Part shown: positions 54,500-63,202 of the stretch, piece after piece
How positions within the stretch are numbered: position 1 is the first letter of the stretch
How the letters are laid out: each line of letters begins with the position of its first letter
DNA from: Cognatishimia sp. MH4019
GTDB lineage: Bacteria > Pseudomonadota > Alphaproteobacteria > Rhodobacterales > Rhodobacteraceae
Direction: 5' to 3'
Length of the DNA stretch: 64,000 nucleotides
Assembly: GCF_020177595.1 (NCBI RefSeq)
Contig: NZ_JAHTBL010000002.1
Coordinates: 496,001-560,000 of the forward strand
Made by a program: the position numbers and the translations under genes
The notes under the pieces: generated by a model
Seen by the model: the letters and a program-made list of their open reading frames with translations, nothing else
What the model was told of the DNA's origin: nothing
The model's database searches: none

Positions 54500-57211
54500 T
54501 CATCCTTTCACGTCGAACCAGCTGGTGAAGACAGCGCCGGGGACACCTTCTTCGTTCGGCAGTCTGCCCCCAAGGAACGAGCCGTTCAGGGGACGCCTGT
54601 TCACGTCGATGACAAAGTCGGTATAGAACACCATGCGATAGCGCCCGTCAGCGAAGAACTCCCAATTGTTCAACTGGTTACGATCCACTCTGCTGCGCAG
54701 CGTGACGCCCCGGGTGGCGTCCGCGTTATCCAGAACCTCCCACTCCTTGAGAACACCGTCTCCGATGGAGCCGTCATCAAAACTGATCGGATGGCAGTCC
54801 ATGATGTCCATCGTCTGCCAGCTTGCGAAGGGATCAAACGTCTGGTTGAGGCGCTGTAATTCGACAATCATCGTCGGGCCGGAGGCTTCGGACCCGGTGA
54901 ACTGCTCGAACATCGCGGCTTCCTCAAAGGCGAAGGCAAAGCCTTTGTTCAGCAAAAAGGCGTTGAAGTCGTTCGAGGTCATGGTGCCGCGATGCACCCA
55001 GCTCATCGCGATGATCTTGTTCAGATCAAGGTCAAGGCCGGTTCCGGGATCGCCCTTGTCGCCTTTGGCCCCTTGTGGTCCGCGGGGGCCTCTGGGACCG
55101 CGAGGGCCCTGTATCCCTTGCTCGCCTTGGATACCCTGTTCGCCTTGAATACCCTGAATACCCTGAATGCCCTGCTCGCCCTGGATGCCGGGCACACCGG
55201 GTTCGCCCTTGGCACCCGGAGGGCCTTCGGCGACCCCCTGCCTGAGCATACATTCGATGACATCGCGGAGCGTCTCGGCGGACGGCACGATCTTGCGGAG
55301 CGTCAGATTGTCGATCTCAACCGCGCCGTCACCGCCAAGGCCTTCATCGACCATCTTGGGCAGAACCAGATCGTCGCCTTCACCGTCAAAGGTGAAACCG
55401 TCCAAGTGACCCAGAATGACGATATGTTCGCCGTCGTCAGTGCAGCTGTCGCAGCCCTCCAGCGAGGCGGTCAGCTTTGCCCCGCAATTCACTTCGCGCA
55501 GGTCGATGACTGCGACCAGACCGCGATCAGGCTGCGCGCCGGTTTCCGCGTCTTTCGCAGCCAGATAAAGCGCGCCGCCGCGGATCGGCATGGCCGTGTT
55601 CTGCCCCAGCCCGTCAATGCGCAACGCGTCGCCGGGGATCGACAGATCGGCGGGCGTGTCGTCGACCTCCTTGATCAGTTCGGCATCGACAGCCATGAAG
55701 CGGGTCGCGCCCGCCTCGTCTTGCATGGCCAGATAAATCTGCCCTTCGGTTGGGGCCAGCTCCATATCCAGGGCAAGGCTGTCAAAGGTCGCGCCGCGCC
55801 CGGTCTGTTCGACATTGATCGCGTCGCCGGTGAAAGTGTAGCGGTTCAGCGTGGCGCGTGGGCCGTCATCATCGTCGATGGTGGAAAGCGTATAAAGACG
55901 CTCGCCATCCAGACTGAACCGGACCGAGGTCAGATGCTCTGCATCACCGATGTCCGACAGCTTTTCAGGGCGCATTGCGGTCAGCGCAAGATTGTTAGCG
56001 CCGCTGTTCAGACCGCCAGAGAAAAGCTGCGGCAGATCAATGATGAAAAGCCCGTTCTGCACGCCAACCTGCGAGCTGAAGACAGCAAGCCGATTGCCGG
56101 CCGGGGACAAAACCATGCTGTCGATATGCCGGTCAAGATAGGCGCGGCCCCGGCCAAAATTATACTGGATGGTCTTGCGGATCAGAGCCTCGGGTTGGTT
56201 ATTTCCGGGGTTACCTGCTGCCCATTCGGTCAGCTTGGTAGTGCCATAGACCGCCAATATCGCGCGGCTGCTGCTTGGAAAGGACAACACGTAAAGCGAC
56301 CCGGTATTCGGATCAGAGACGATCACCGGCGGGCGACCGCGACCGGCGTCGATGATCCCAAGCGGCGCGTCGCTTTCGGTGACCTGATCGGTGGCCCAGA
56401 CCATGATCCCGGTCTGAATATCGGTGTCGAAATTGGTGAAACCCGTGCCGGACGCATAGACCTGATTGGCCGCGATGGAGGCACTGGTATGCCCGATCTC
56501 ATCCGGCCCGGTCAGCCGTGTGACCAGATCATGCGTGGCCAGATCATAAAGCTGAAGCGCGCTGCCTTCGCTGTCATTATTGGCCGCGACCTGCAACCAG
56601 TCGCGTCCTTCATGGATGAACTGCCCGGCGGGGTTTTGCCCGCCCAGAACGATGCTGTGATCCCAGCTGAAATCAGGGATCGAGGGGGTTTCTTCGTTGC
56701 GTGCGGCGGCAATGGGGGCGGCATCCAGCACGATGGTGAAGCCTTCGAGGATGCGGTTGAACTCGGTCGGAACACCCGCGCTATCGCAGCCCGGCAGAAT
56801 GATCGGAATGGGGGACTCGCCCTCGTCACAGCGCTTGATCCCTACGATCAGGGAGTTGCTGCCATCCAGCTTATCGCGCAGCTCTTCATCGGCGGCGATC
56901 AGGTCGCGAATGCGAACCAAAGCGCGGTCCGGCACGACAATTTCCTGCCCGCAGCAGTCCAGCGCCATGCCGGGTTCCAGCACCATGAACTTGTCGCGGC
57001 ACCCGTCGGAAGGGTGCTGCACCAGCTTGAGCCCGCAGACAACGCCATCACCATGCAGCAGTGCGTTATGCATGTTGCGGTGGCCGATATTATAGCTTTG
57101 CTCTGCCGTGAAATCGGCGCTCGTCAGCAGCTTGCCATCGAAATACGTGTTGCGCTTCGGCGCATGCAGGCCGCAGGGAATGCAGGTGTCGGTGGTTTTA
57201 TCATCTAGCAT
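54500..57211 (-). CDS. Collagen-repeat-containing eCIS fibre candidate (903 aa)
   Basis: Residues 1-110 are a Cys-rich domain with TYFDGKLLTSADFTAEQSYN and HGDGVVCGLKLVQ, shared with eCIS baseplate/fibre genes. About 160-640 form a beta-propeller-like region (SIVLGGQNPAGQFIHEG, GSLYVLSFPSSSRAIL, RTKFSLDGERLYTL-type strands). Residues 663-725 are 21 Gly-X-Y triplets (GPP, GAK, GEP, GIQ, GEQ, GPR). A 178-residue C-terminal domain, beta-rich and ending VFTSWFDVKG, could be the receptor-binding head after a collagen-like stalk, as in trimeric phage fibres. It sits in the Afp13 fibre position. Host-binding is inferred, not shown. Confidence 0.8.
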   Translation of the reverse strand: MLDDKTTDTCIPCGLHAPKRNTYFDGKLLTSADFTAEQSYNIGHRNMHNALLHGDGVVCGLKLVQHPSDGCRDKFMVLEPGMALDCCGQEIVVPDRALVRIRDLIAADEELRDKLDGSNSLIVGIKRCDEGESPIPIILPGCDSAGVPTEFNRILEGFTIVLDAAPIAAARNEETPSIPDFSWDHSIVLGGQNPAGQFIHEGRDWLQVAANNDSEGSALQLYDLATHDLVTRLTGPDEIGHTSASIAANQVYASGTGFTNFDTDIQTGIMVWATDQVTESDAPLGIIDAGRGRPPVIVSDPNTGSLYVLSFPSSSRAILAVYGTTKLTEWAAGNPGNNQPEALIRKTIQYNFGRGRAYLDRHIDSMVLSPAGNRLAVFSSQVGVQNGLFIIDLPQLFSGGLNSGANNLALTAMRPEKLSDIGDAEHLTSVRFSLDGERLYTLSTIDDDDGPRATLNRYTFTGDAINVEQTGRGATFDSLALDMELAPTEGQIYLAMQDEAGATRFMAVDAELIKEVDDTPADLSIPGDALRIDGLGQNTAMPIRGGALYLAAKDAETGAQPDRGLVAVIDLREVNCGAKLTASLEGCDSCTDDGEHIVILGHLDGFTFDGEGDDLVLPKMVDEGLGGDGAVEIDNLTLRKIVPSAETLRDVIECMLRQGVAEGPPGAKGEPGVPGIQGEQGIQGIQGIQGEQGIQGEQGIQGPRGPRGPRGPQGAKGDKGDPGTGLDLDLNKIIAMSWVHRGTMTSNDFNAFLLNKGFAFAFEEAAMFEQFTGSEASGPTMIVELQRLNQTFDPFASWQTMDIMDCHPISFDDGSIGDGVLKEWEVLDNADATRGVTLRSRVDRNQLNNWEFFADGRYRMVFYTDFVIDVNRRPLNGSFLGGRLPNEEGVPGAVFTSWFDVKG
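55037..55225 (-). repeat. Collagen-like Gly-X-Y repeat tract
   Basis: In the frame of the 903-residue protein, 21 uninterrupted triplets start with Gly. The first and last are Pro- and charge-rich (GPP, GAK, GEP; GPR, GPQ, GDK, GDP), the middle is GIQ/GEQ. Near-identical 9-base DNA units run through the centre, which makes length change by slippage or recombination likely. Confidence 0.95.
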
Positions 57212-59175
57212 GAACAGGTCCCCCGTGTCGGGTTGGGTTGGAATGAGAGCGGGCCGGAATTTGGTGGCCCATCGGTTGAAAAAGTGCCGCCCAGCTGGCC
57301 TTCGCCCAAGACAGGCGCATCGAGCGATCCCAGCAGCGTATCGACGCCGATCATGGATTGCTGACCGACAGAAATACCGGGATAGACAAGTCGGATGTCA
57401 TAAACGGTATGCGCAGGGATCGACGCGTCGATCAGCCGTCTGATCTGGCGATCTGCGTCCTCGGTGCGCACTGCACTGGCTGGGATAACGATGGTAAAGC
57501 GGTGGGCTGTGTCGGGCATTGCCAGCTCGGCGCCCCCGACGGCCAGCCCCTCGGAGGGCAGGCGAAAATGCTCGATCACTTGCGGCAGGGGGGCGGGCAA
57601 CCCGGTGTGCCAGCGCAGGATCTGTTGCAGCCCGGAAACGGTGCCGCGAATGCGGTAATAGGCGATGGCCTGGCGCAGCACGGTGCGGCGCGTTTCTTCG
57701 GGCCAGTTGGCGAAGAACTGCAGATCGAACCAAGAGCCGAGCCAGGACAGAAATTCGTCCGGTACGGCCTGAGCATCGAAAAGCTGCGCGATGCCGCGGG
57801 TCTGGGCGGTAATCTCGGAAAAGATCGTGTCAAAATAGCTGAGGTAGCGATCAAGGAAGGCCGCACTTTCCGGGTCTTGCCGCAAGCTGGCGGGCAGGTC
57901 GTTCAGACTGCTGCGGCGCGGCCCGTAAATGTCGATCTCGGCCAATTCGGGAGAGGTTTCGCCATCGCCAAACATCTCGATCCGCAGCCAAAGATAGCGC
58001 CCGGGCGCGCTTTGGATCAGTACTTCGGGCGTCGTGGTCGGCGTGATCTCCAAAGAGTCTGACCAGGGGTTGGCGACGAAGCTGTCGAGGCGGTCGTCTT
58101 CGATCAGGCTGTCGCTTGTCATTGTGCGGATCAGCAGGCGCGATCCGGTGGGCATTTGCACATCCAGTGTAATGCGATCCCATAGGAATCCGGTCTTTTG
58201 ACTGTCCAGCGCCTGCGTCGTGATTTGCCCATAGCGCGGCACTTCCAGACGGTCGGGCAGTGCAAGGATTGGTTGGCCTGATGGAAGGTGCCGTCCGTCT
58301 ATGGCAAGCGTCAGCCCGTGCAATTTGAGCGGCTCATGCCCCGGATAGTGCGGGTCGTCGTAAAGCAGCGTTGTGGCGCTTATCCTGCGGAGGGCGGGGC
58401 GGGCAGAGGGGGTGTCGGGCAGGCGATCCGCCGTCTTTGTCCGGCCATTGGGCAGAACGCGGTGCAGGCCCGTGCTGTCGAGCACATAAGCCAGCGGTTC
58501 GGGGGCTGCGATGGTGTCGCATCCGCAACCACAGGTGCAGTCCTTAGCGCATCCGTTTGGCATAGCGAGGGCGCGGGGTTGATCAAAGGTCATTGCGCGT
58601 TTGGGGAAGCTGGGGTCATGTCGCCAGTTGGTGTCGAACCGCAGCAGATCGCCCGCGTCTTGGCGCAAGATGTATGCGCGACCTTGCGGGTCGAAGCCGA
58701 CCGCGACCGGCCCGCCTTCAAGCGGAATGACATGACGCAGATAGGCGGTGGGGTAGGCCATCACGAGGATACGCGCGGCCCCTTTGTCAACGATCACGAG
58801 GTCTCCGGTCGGGGCGACTGCGACGTCTGTCGGCTTCACCAGCGTATAGGGGTCGGCTTCATTCGGAAGCGGGCGTGCGGGCCAAAGCGGCGTCAGCGGG
58901 TCAAGCGCATCGACTTGCCCGAAGAGGATCACGCGGGCCTCTGGATCGGCAAGAAACACCCGGCCTTCGGAATGGATATCCAGCCCGCGCGGCAAAGTCC
59001 GTCCGCCAAAGCTGCCGAAGGGTTCGGTCACGGAAATCGGCTGCTGCCCGGCGATGTTGAGCCGCAAGGCGTTGCCGATATCCGGCACGCCCGGTTGCGC
59101 AGCCTCAAGCGGCCAGCCGATGGCCGGGCTAAAGCGCAGGAACGGCGCGACCGTGGGGCGGATCGGCTTATTCAT
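57205..59175 (-). CDS. Beta-propeller / tail protein I fusion (baseplate wedge, Afp12-like)
   Basis: The start at 59175 (MNKPIRPTVAPFLRFSP) overlaps the gpJ-like gene by 8 bases; an in-frame start at 59208 is less likely. The 656-residue protein has an N-terminal NHL-like propeller (about 50-250, GDLVIVDKGAARILVM, GFDPQGRAYILRQD) that contains a Cys cluster (CAKDCTCGCGCD), then a jelly-roll-like part, and a phage tail I domain (about 440-545, YFDTIFSEITAQTRGIAQLF, FLSWLGSWFDLQ, YRIRGTVSGLQQIL). It ends in CSC. The tail I part links baseplate to fibre in phage and eCIS. The added propeller is a Rhodobacterales/actinobacterial eCIS-type fusion by memory. Confidence 0.82.
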   Translation of the reverse strand: MNKPIRPTVAPFLRFSPAIGWPLEAAQPGVPDIGNALRLNIAGQQPISVTEPFGSFGGRTLPRGLDIHSEGRVFLADPEARVILFGQVDALDPLTPLWPARPLPNEADPYTLVKPTDVAVAPTGDLVIVDKGAARILVMAYPTAYLRHVIPLEGGPVAVGFDPQGRAYILRQDAGDLLRFDTNWRHDPSFPKRAMTFDQPRALAMPNGCAKDCTCGCGCDTIAAPEPLAYVLDSTGLHRVLPNGRTKTADRLPDTPSARPALRRISATTLLYDDPHYPGHEPLKLHGLTLAIDGRHLPSGQPILALPDRLEVPRYGQITTQALDSQKTGFLWDRITLDVQMPTGSRLLIRTMTSDSLIEDDRLDSFVANPWSDSLEITPTTTPEVLIQSAPGRYLWLRIEMFGDGETSPELAEIDIYGPRRSSLNDLPASLRQDPESAAFLDRYLSYFDTIFSEITAQTRGIAQLFDAQAVPDEFLSWLGSWFDLQFFANWPEETRRTVLRQAIAYYRIRGTVSGLQQILRWHTGLPAPLPQVIEHFRLPSEGLAVGGAELAMPDTAHRFTIVIPASAVRTEDADRQIRRLIDASIPAHTVYDIRLVYPGISVGQQSMIGVDTLLGSLDAPVLGEGQLGGTFSTDGPPNSGPLSFQPNPTRGTCSC

Positions 59176-61558
59176 AGCGCGCCACCAAGGCGATTGCGTC
59201 ACGCTCAAGCTGCGGCAGATGCCCGTCTTTTAGAGTGTTGAAATCACGGGCCGTCACCAGCCCTTGGCCTTCCAGCTGAACACCCAGTCCGGTCACGCGC
59301 CGCACCCCTTCGGTGCCCAGCATCAAGTCGTAAAGATCACCGTGATAGATATCCTCGCCAAAGCCCCAACCAGTGCCATCGCTGCCGCCTTTGATCGGGT
59401 GCATGAAATCAAGCAGAGCGGCGTAAACCGCCTCGCTCACAGCGCCCAGATCGTAGCCGGTGCGCACGGTCAGATCGCCTTGGATACGGGCGATGCGGGT
59501 GTAGACCGGGTTGGTCACATAAAGCTCGGTCGTGATCAGGCGGCGCGGCTCCAGATAGGCGCAGATCGCGCGGGTTTGGGCGCTGGTCGGCTGCGGTGCG
59601 GGGTCGTCGCCTTTAGGCAAAACGACGAGTGAAACAGCACCAGGTTTGTCGTCAAATGTGCCGTCGCCATTGGGGATTTTACCCGCCAACGCATAGGCCT
59701 TGTGCAAGTTCACACCGGGCGTCTCCAAGGCCAGATCGGCGAAATCCTGAGCGCTCACCGCGCGGTCGCGGTGGCGCAGATCATGGGGGGCGCGCAGCTT
59801 GACGCTTTCCAGATCGTCGCCGTCTGATCCGCCATGGGCGTCGCCCTTGTTCACCGCCGATTTGACGAGCCGGATCTTGCCCTTGATCTTGCTGATCACA
59901 CCCGCACGCACATTGCCGATGGAGCCTCCGCCCGTGCGATAGCGTGTCGCCGTGATCGCCTGACCCGCAACCGGAATTTGCCCGCGCCGCCCGTCGCCAA
60001 AGGTCACCGTGCCGGTGGTCGGATCAAGGATGTAATGCGGATCGGCAGGACCGGATTTGTAGAAATCTTCCACCCGCTGCCACGGCGTGCCGGAGGTGTC
60101 GCCCACCGTCAGCTCCAGGGCAGGCAGGCCGGTCTGCGGCTCGATCAGAACGGGCGCTTTGGAGAGCGTGAATTGCTCCGACGGGCGGCCTGTGGCGCTG
60201 CCCAGACGCTCATCCAGTTGCGTGGCGGCCTGGGTGGAGGGCACGGTGTTCAGTCGTACATCCTGCAGGATCGCAGGCGGGATGTCGTCTTCCGTGATCG
60301 CGGATTTGAGCCGGGCGCGCAGCCAGTACATCGGGCGAAACTCATCAGCGGCAATCGGCAGGTCTGCGACGAAATCGGGATGCGCTTCGGCCCAGTCGGT
60401 CTGGCTGACATTCTGCGGTGTGAGCGTGACACTGGCCGGAGACAAAGCGGTTACGGCCTCTTCCGGGGTGCCATTACAGGCGGCCAGAAGATCGACATCC
60501 GTGATGTCCATTTTGGCCCAGATGTCATCGCTGAGCCCGTCCAGAAGCGGTTTGCCGAGGAGTTCGATCAAAGCCAGCAGATCAGCCTTTGTCTGCGGCG
60601 GTCGCCGCCCACCGAAATCAGCCCAGAAGCCGGACGACAAAGCATTGGGCGAGAGCGGCACCGCACCGCGTGGAATTTCCAGAACCACATGGCCTGACCG
60701 GGTCAGCCCATTGGTGTCATCGCGCGACAGCGACAGGGTCGCCCAACCCGTATTGGCGCTGTCTTGCGGGAAGGTGGCCGGAGGCGTTCCGGTGTCGGTC
60801 CAGACCTGCCATTCGATCTTGGAGGAGACCGCGTCTTCGCCCTGACACTTGGTTAACACGGGGCCATCGAAGGGCGTCAGACCGCCTTCGCCATCGGGGA
60901 TCGGATCATAGATATCCGTGCCATCGAAATAGAGATCAAGCGGCCCCGGCGTTAGCACATCCTGCAAGAAGCTGGCGGGCGATCCATCCAATTTCGGGCG
61001 CACCAGCAGCCCTAGATACATCGCACCGCGCGCTGGGCTGGTCGTATCAAACGGCGCGAAGGGATTGAGCAACTCAACGTCGTCTTCATAGCGCGTCACC
61101 AGTTGCCGCTTGCCGTCCAGACCTTTCGGCGCGGTCACGATCATCCCGAACGCTGCGTTATGCGCGACCAATGAGCGGTCTGTTTCAAACGGAACCTGAA
61201 CTGTCAGATCTGGATCATCAACCGCCAGTTTTGCACCCATCGGAACTGGCACGGTCAGCGGGTCTGTCGGTTGCGAAAGCGCATCGAGCGTAAACGTGAT
61301 CTCGGCGCGGGCCGGTTCAGGCGGGCGGGGCTTGATGCCGATCAGATCGAGGAACTTGATGTAGTTCAGATCGGGAACGCGGTTCAGCTCATAGAGGATC
61401 GTCTCGGACATCCAGGCGTGCAGTTTGACCAGTGTCATGCCGGGATCGCTGTCATTCAGATTGGTCCATTCCGGCGTGTAGCGAGGAATGCGTTCGCGGG
61501 CCTCATCCACGAGGTCCTTGAACGTGCGGCTGTCGAGTTTGGGCGCAGGAAGTGACAT
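59168..61558 (-). CDS. Baseplate assembly protein, gpJ-like (Afp11 type)
   Basis: A 796-residue baseplate wedge protein. The N-terminus LDSRTFKDLVDEARERIPRY and EWTNLNDSDPGMTLVKLHAW are the family opening; IKFLDLIGIKPRPPEPARAE follows. The C-terminal half shows RDRAVSAQDFADLALETPGV and LVVLPKGDDP, typical of baseplate J domains. Start at 61558 (MSLPAPKLD) is 10 bases after the gp25 stop; an upstream frame to 61606 is an extension inside gp25. Length is typical for the eCIS version, which is longer than phage P2 gpJ. Confidence 0.9.
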   Translation of the reverse strand: MSLPAPKLDSRTFKDLVDEARERIPRYTPEWTNLNDSDPGMTLVKLHAWMSETILYELNRVPDLNYIKFLDLIGIKPRPPEPARAEITFTLDALSQPTDPLTVPVPMGAKLAVDDPDLTVQVPFETDRSLVAHNAAFGMIVTAPKGLDGKRQLVTRYEDDVELLNPFAPFDTTSPARGAMYLGLLVRPKLDGSPASFLQDVLTPGPLDLYFDGTDIYDPIPDGEGGLTPFDGPVLTKCQGEDAVSSKIEWQVWTDTGTPPATFPQDSANTGWATLSLSRDDTNGLTRSGHVVLEIPRGAVPLSPNALSSGFWADFGGRRPPQTKADLLALIELLGKPLLDGLSDDIWAKMDITDVDLLAACNGTPEEAVTALSPASVTLTPQNVSQTDWAEAHPDFVADLPIAADEFRPMYWLRARLKSAITEDDIPPAILQDVRLNTVPSTQAATQLDERLGSATGRPSEQFTLSKAPVLIEPQTGLPALELTVGDTSGTPWQRVEDFYKSGPADPHYILDPTTGTVTFGDGRRGQIPVAGQAITATRYRTGGGSIGNVRAGVISKIKGKIRLVKSAVNKGDAHGGSDGDDLESVKLRAPHDLRHRDRAVSAQDFADLALETPGVNLHKAYALAGKIPNGDGTFDDKPGAVSLVVLPKGDDPAPQPTSAQTRAICAYLEPRRLITTELYVTNPVYTRIARIQGDLTVRTGYDLGAVSEAVYAALLDFMHPIKGGSDGTGWGFGEDIYHGDLYDLMLGTEGVRRVTGLGVQLEGQGLVTARDFNTLKDGHLPQLERDAIALVARYE

Positions 61559-61568
61559 AAGTCGGCCT

Positions 61569-61964
61569 CTATTTAGGCCCTTCATTGATGTAGAAGGGGT
61601 AGACAATATTGAGGGCCATGTTGTTGGCCCGAATGCGGTAATCGACTTGAATCAAAAGCATATTCGGCGCGTCGGCATTGGCGGTGGCCGACACTTTGAG
61701 CACGTCGATGCGGTGCTCGAACCGGGTCAGGGCGTTGCGCACTTCGGTCTCGATCTGTGCGCGGGTGCCGGGGTTGTTGGGGGCGAACACATAGTCGTGC
61801 AGCCCGCAGCCAAAATCCGGCTCCATGATGCGCGAGCGCTTGGGGGTCGACAGGATCAGCCAGATCGCCTCCTGCACCGATTGTTCGCCTTCTGACCAGC
61901 CAAGCCCGCCGCGTCCATCGACGCGGATGGGCCATTTCCAGCCTTGTCCCAGTGTTGCGCTCAT
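61569..61964 (-). CDS. gp25/GPW baseplate wedge protein (Afp9 type)
   Basis: This 131-residue protein has the gp25 signature: SVQEAIWLILSTPKRSRIMEPDFGCGL, with the invariant EPDFG tract that stabilises the sheath initiator, followed by AQIETEVRNALTRFEHRIDVL. It nucleates sheath polymerisation on the baseplate. Start at 61964 lies 3 bases after the DUF4150 stop. Confidence 0.95.
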   Translation of the reverse strand: MSATLGQGWKWPIRVDGRGGLGWSEGEQSVQEAIWLILSTPKRSRIMEPDFGCGLHDYVFAPNNPGTRAQIETEVRNALTRFEHRIDVLKVSATANADAPNMLLIQVDYRIRANNMALNIVYPFYINEGPK

Positions 61965-61967
61965 CGG

Positions 61968-62357
61968 TTAATCCCCCACCATGACGGTCGAAAAGCCGAC
62001 CATGACCTGACCCACGGCGTTGCCGTCGTTCTGGTCTGTTGTGTCGAACTGGCGGACGATGAATTCGCCATTGGCCTTCACGCTGCCGGAGGCGCTGGTG
62101 AAGGTGGTCGCGGCCAGATGCGCGCTGTTTTGCACGCCCCCGCTGGAGCCTGGCTCCCCCCCGCTGGAGTTTGCGATTTCGTCCGTCTCGATGATGACCG
62201 GCTTGCCGCCTGCGTTGACGCTTTCGGCCCCGGTCGCGTCAGAAAGCTGTGCGATATTCGGATAGGGGATCGGCACGTCCCCGCTGGGAGTTGGGGTCAG
62301 GCATACGTCGGGAAACGCAAAGCAGATGCCGTCGGTTCTAGCGATTGGCTTGCCCAT
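61968..62357 (-). CDS. PAAR-like tip protein (DUF4150)
   Basis: From ATG 62357, whose first base is shared with the upstream stop, the frame gives 129 residues: MGKPIARTDGICFAFPDVCL, TPTPSGDVPIPYPNIAQLSD, then GGVQNSAHLAATTFTSASGSV. TP-x-G-x-PIPYPN is the DUF4150 signature; this family replaces the PAAR tip on some type VI and eCIS spikes. Two Cys are present near the N-terminus. It stands beside a DUF2169 gene, the known partner. Confidence 0.85.
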   Translation of the reverse strand: MGKPIARTDGICFAFPDVCLTPTPSGDVPIPYPNIAQLSDATGAESVNAGGKPVIIETDEIANSSGGEPGSSGGVQNSAHLAATTFTSASGSVKANGEFIVRQFDTTDQNDGNAVGQVMVGFSTVMVGD

Positions 62358-63202
62358 CAAGCCACCTCCTTGAGCAGTTCGATCCGCCGGTATTGATCCG
62401 CCGGATGTGCGGTGAAGGTCCAACCGCCGCGCCACAGGATTGTGGCTTGCAGGGTGGCTGGGTTCACGATCAGCGTGTCGGCGCGCAGGTCGGGAAGCTG
62501 TTGGAACGCCCAGCGGTTCGGCTTGTCGGGGCAGTGGCCTGAATGAAAGCGGTAGCGGGCTGGCAGGCTCAGGTCGGGTAGAGTGAGCTGGAACGGCGTG
62601 TCGCTGGCATCACTGGTCCGAAAGATTTCGACCAGTTGGCCGGAGGCGATATTCGCGTCGGGGCGCAGATGGGTGAAGCCGTTGCCGCGCCGATGGCCGT
62701 TGTGAAAGAACGGCCCATAGCTTGCGATCCACGCGTCATTGCCCCCCGGATCACCGTTGTCCGAGAGGCGGCGGTGTTCGCTGTCGGGCGGCTCCCATCC
62801 GAACAGGTTCAGATCAGGATCCGCGGGGCTGTTGCGGCGGAACCAGTCGGTGCCGTCGATGCGGATCAAACCGGTGCCAGTGCCCGAGGCAAACCCTTCG
62901 ACGATCAGATCGACATTGCGCTTTTGCGGGGCGATATCAGCGTCCCCGGTATAGGTGAACGCCGTCAGTTTGCCGTCCATGTCATAGGTCCCGGTCTGGT
63001 CTGCAAAGTGGATCGCGTTGCGCGCAGGTGCGGGGGCCAGAACCATCTCGTGAATGCCGACGGTTCCGGGGATCAGATCGTAGGCGGCTTTGACAACCAC
63101 CGTTCCAAGCACGCGCGTCAATGCGGTGCCTCCGGCAGGTTTCGCGTTGCTGACCAAGAAGGCCGCGGCATGCGTGTCAGGGTTGGGAAGCGTGATTTGC
63201 AT
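62357..63202 (-). CDS. DUF2169-like tip-associated protein
   Basis: A 281-residue soluble beta-rich protein. The opening KPAGGTALTRVLGTVVVKAAYDLIPG and later GWEPPDSEHR, SDNGDPGGNDAW, and the closing DTLIVNPATLQATILWRGGW resemble the DUF2169 family, which accompanies PAAR/DUF4150 tips and effectors in type VI loci and is thought to act as an adaptor. Overlapping TGATG junctions couple it to both gpV upstream and DUF4150 downstream. Family assignment is by motif memory only. Confidence 0.65.
   Translation of the reverse strand: MQITLPNPDTHAAAFLVSNAKPAGGTALTRVLGTVVVKAAYDLIPGTVGIHEMVLAPAPARNAIHFADQTGTYDMDGKLTAFTYTGDADIAPQKRNVDLIVEGFASGTGTGLIRIDGTDWFRRNSPADPDLNLFGWEPPDSEHRRLSDNGDPGGNDAWIASYGPFFHNGHRRGNGFTHLRPDANIASGQLVEIFRTSDASDTPFQLTLPDLSLPARYRFHSGHCPDKPNRWAFQQLPDLRADTLIVNPATLQATILWRGGWTFTAHPADQYRRIELLKEVA

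Noticed and set aside
55037-55225. Short direct repeats considered as a CRISPR-like array
   Set aside because: Units are 9 bases, in frame and encode Gly-X-Y; there are no spacers.
54992-57208. 738-codon plus-strand frame opposite the collagen-repeat gene
   Set aside because: Antisense shadow of a motif-supported gene; no ribosome-binding site and no recognisable domain.
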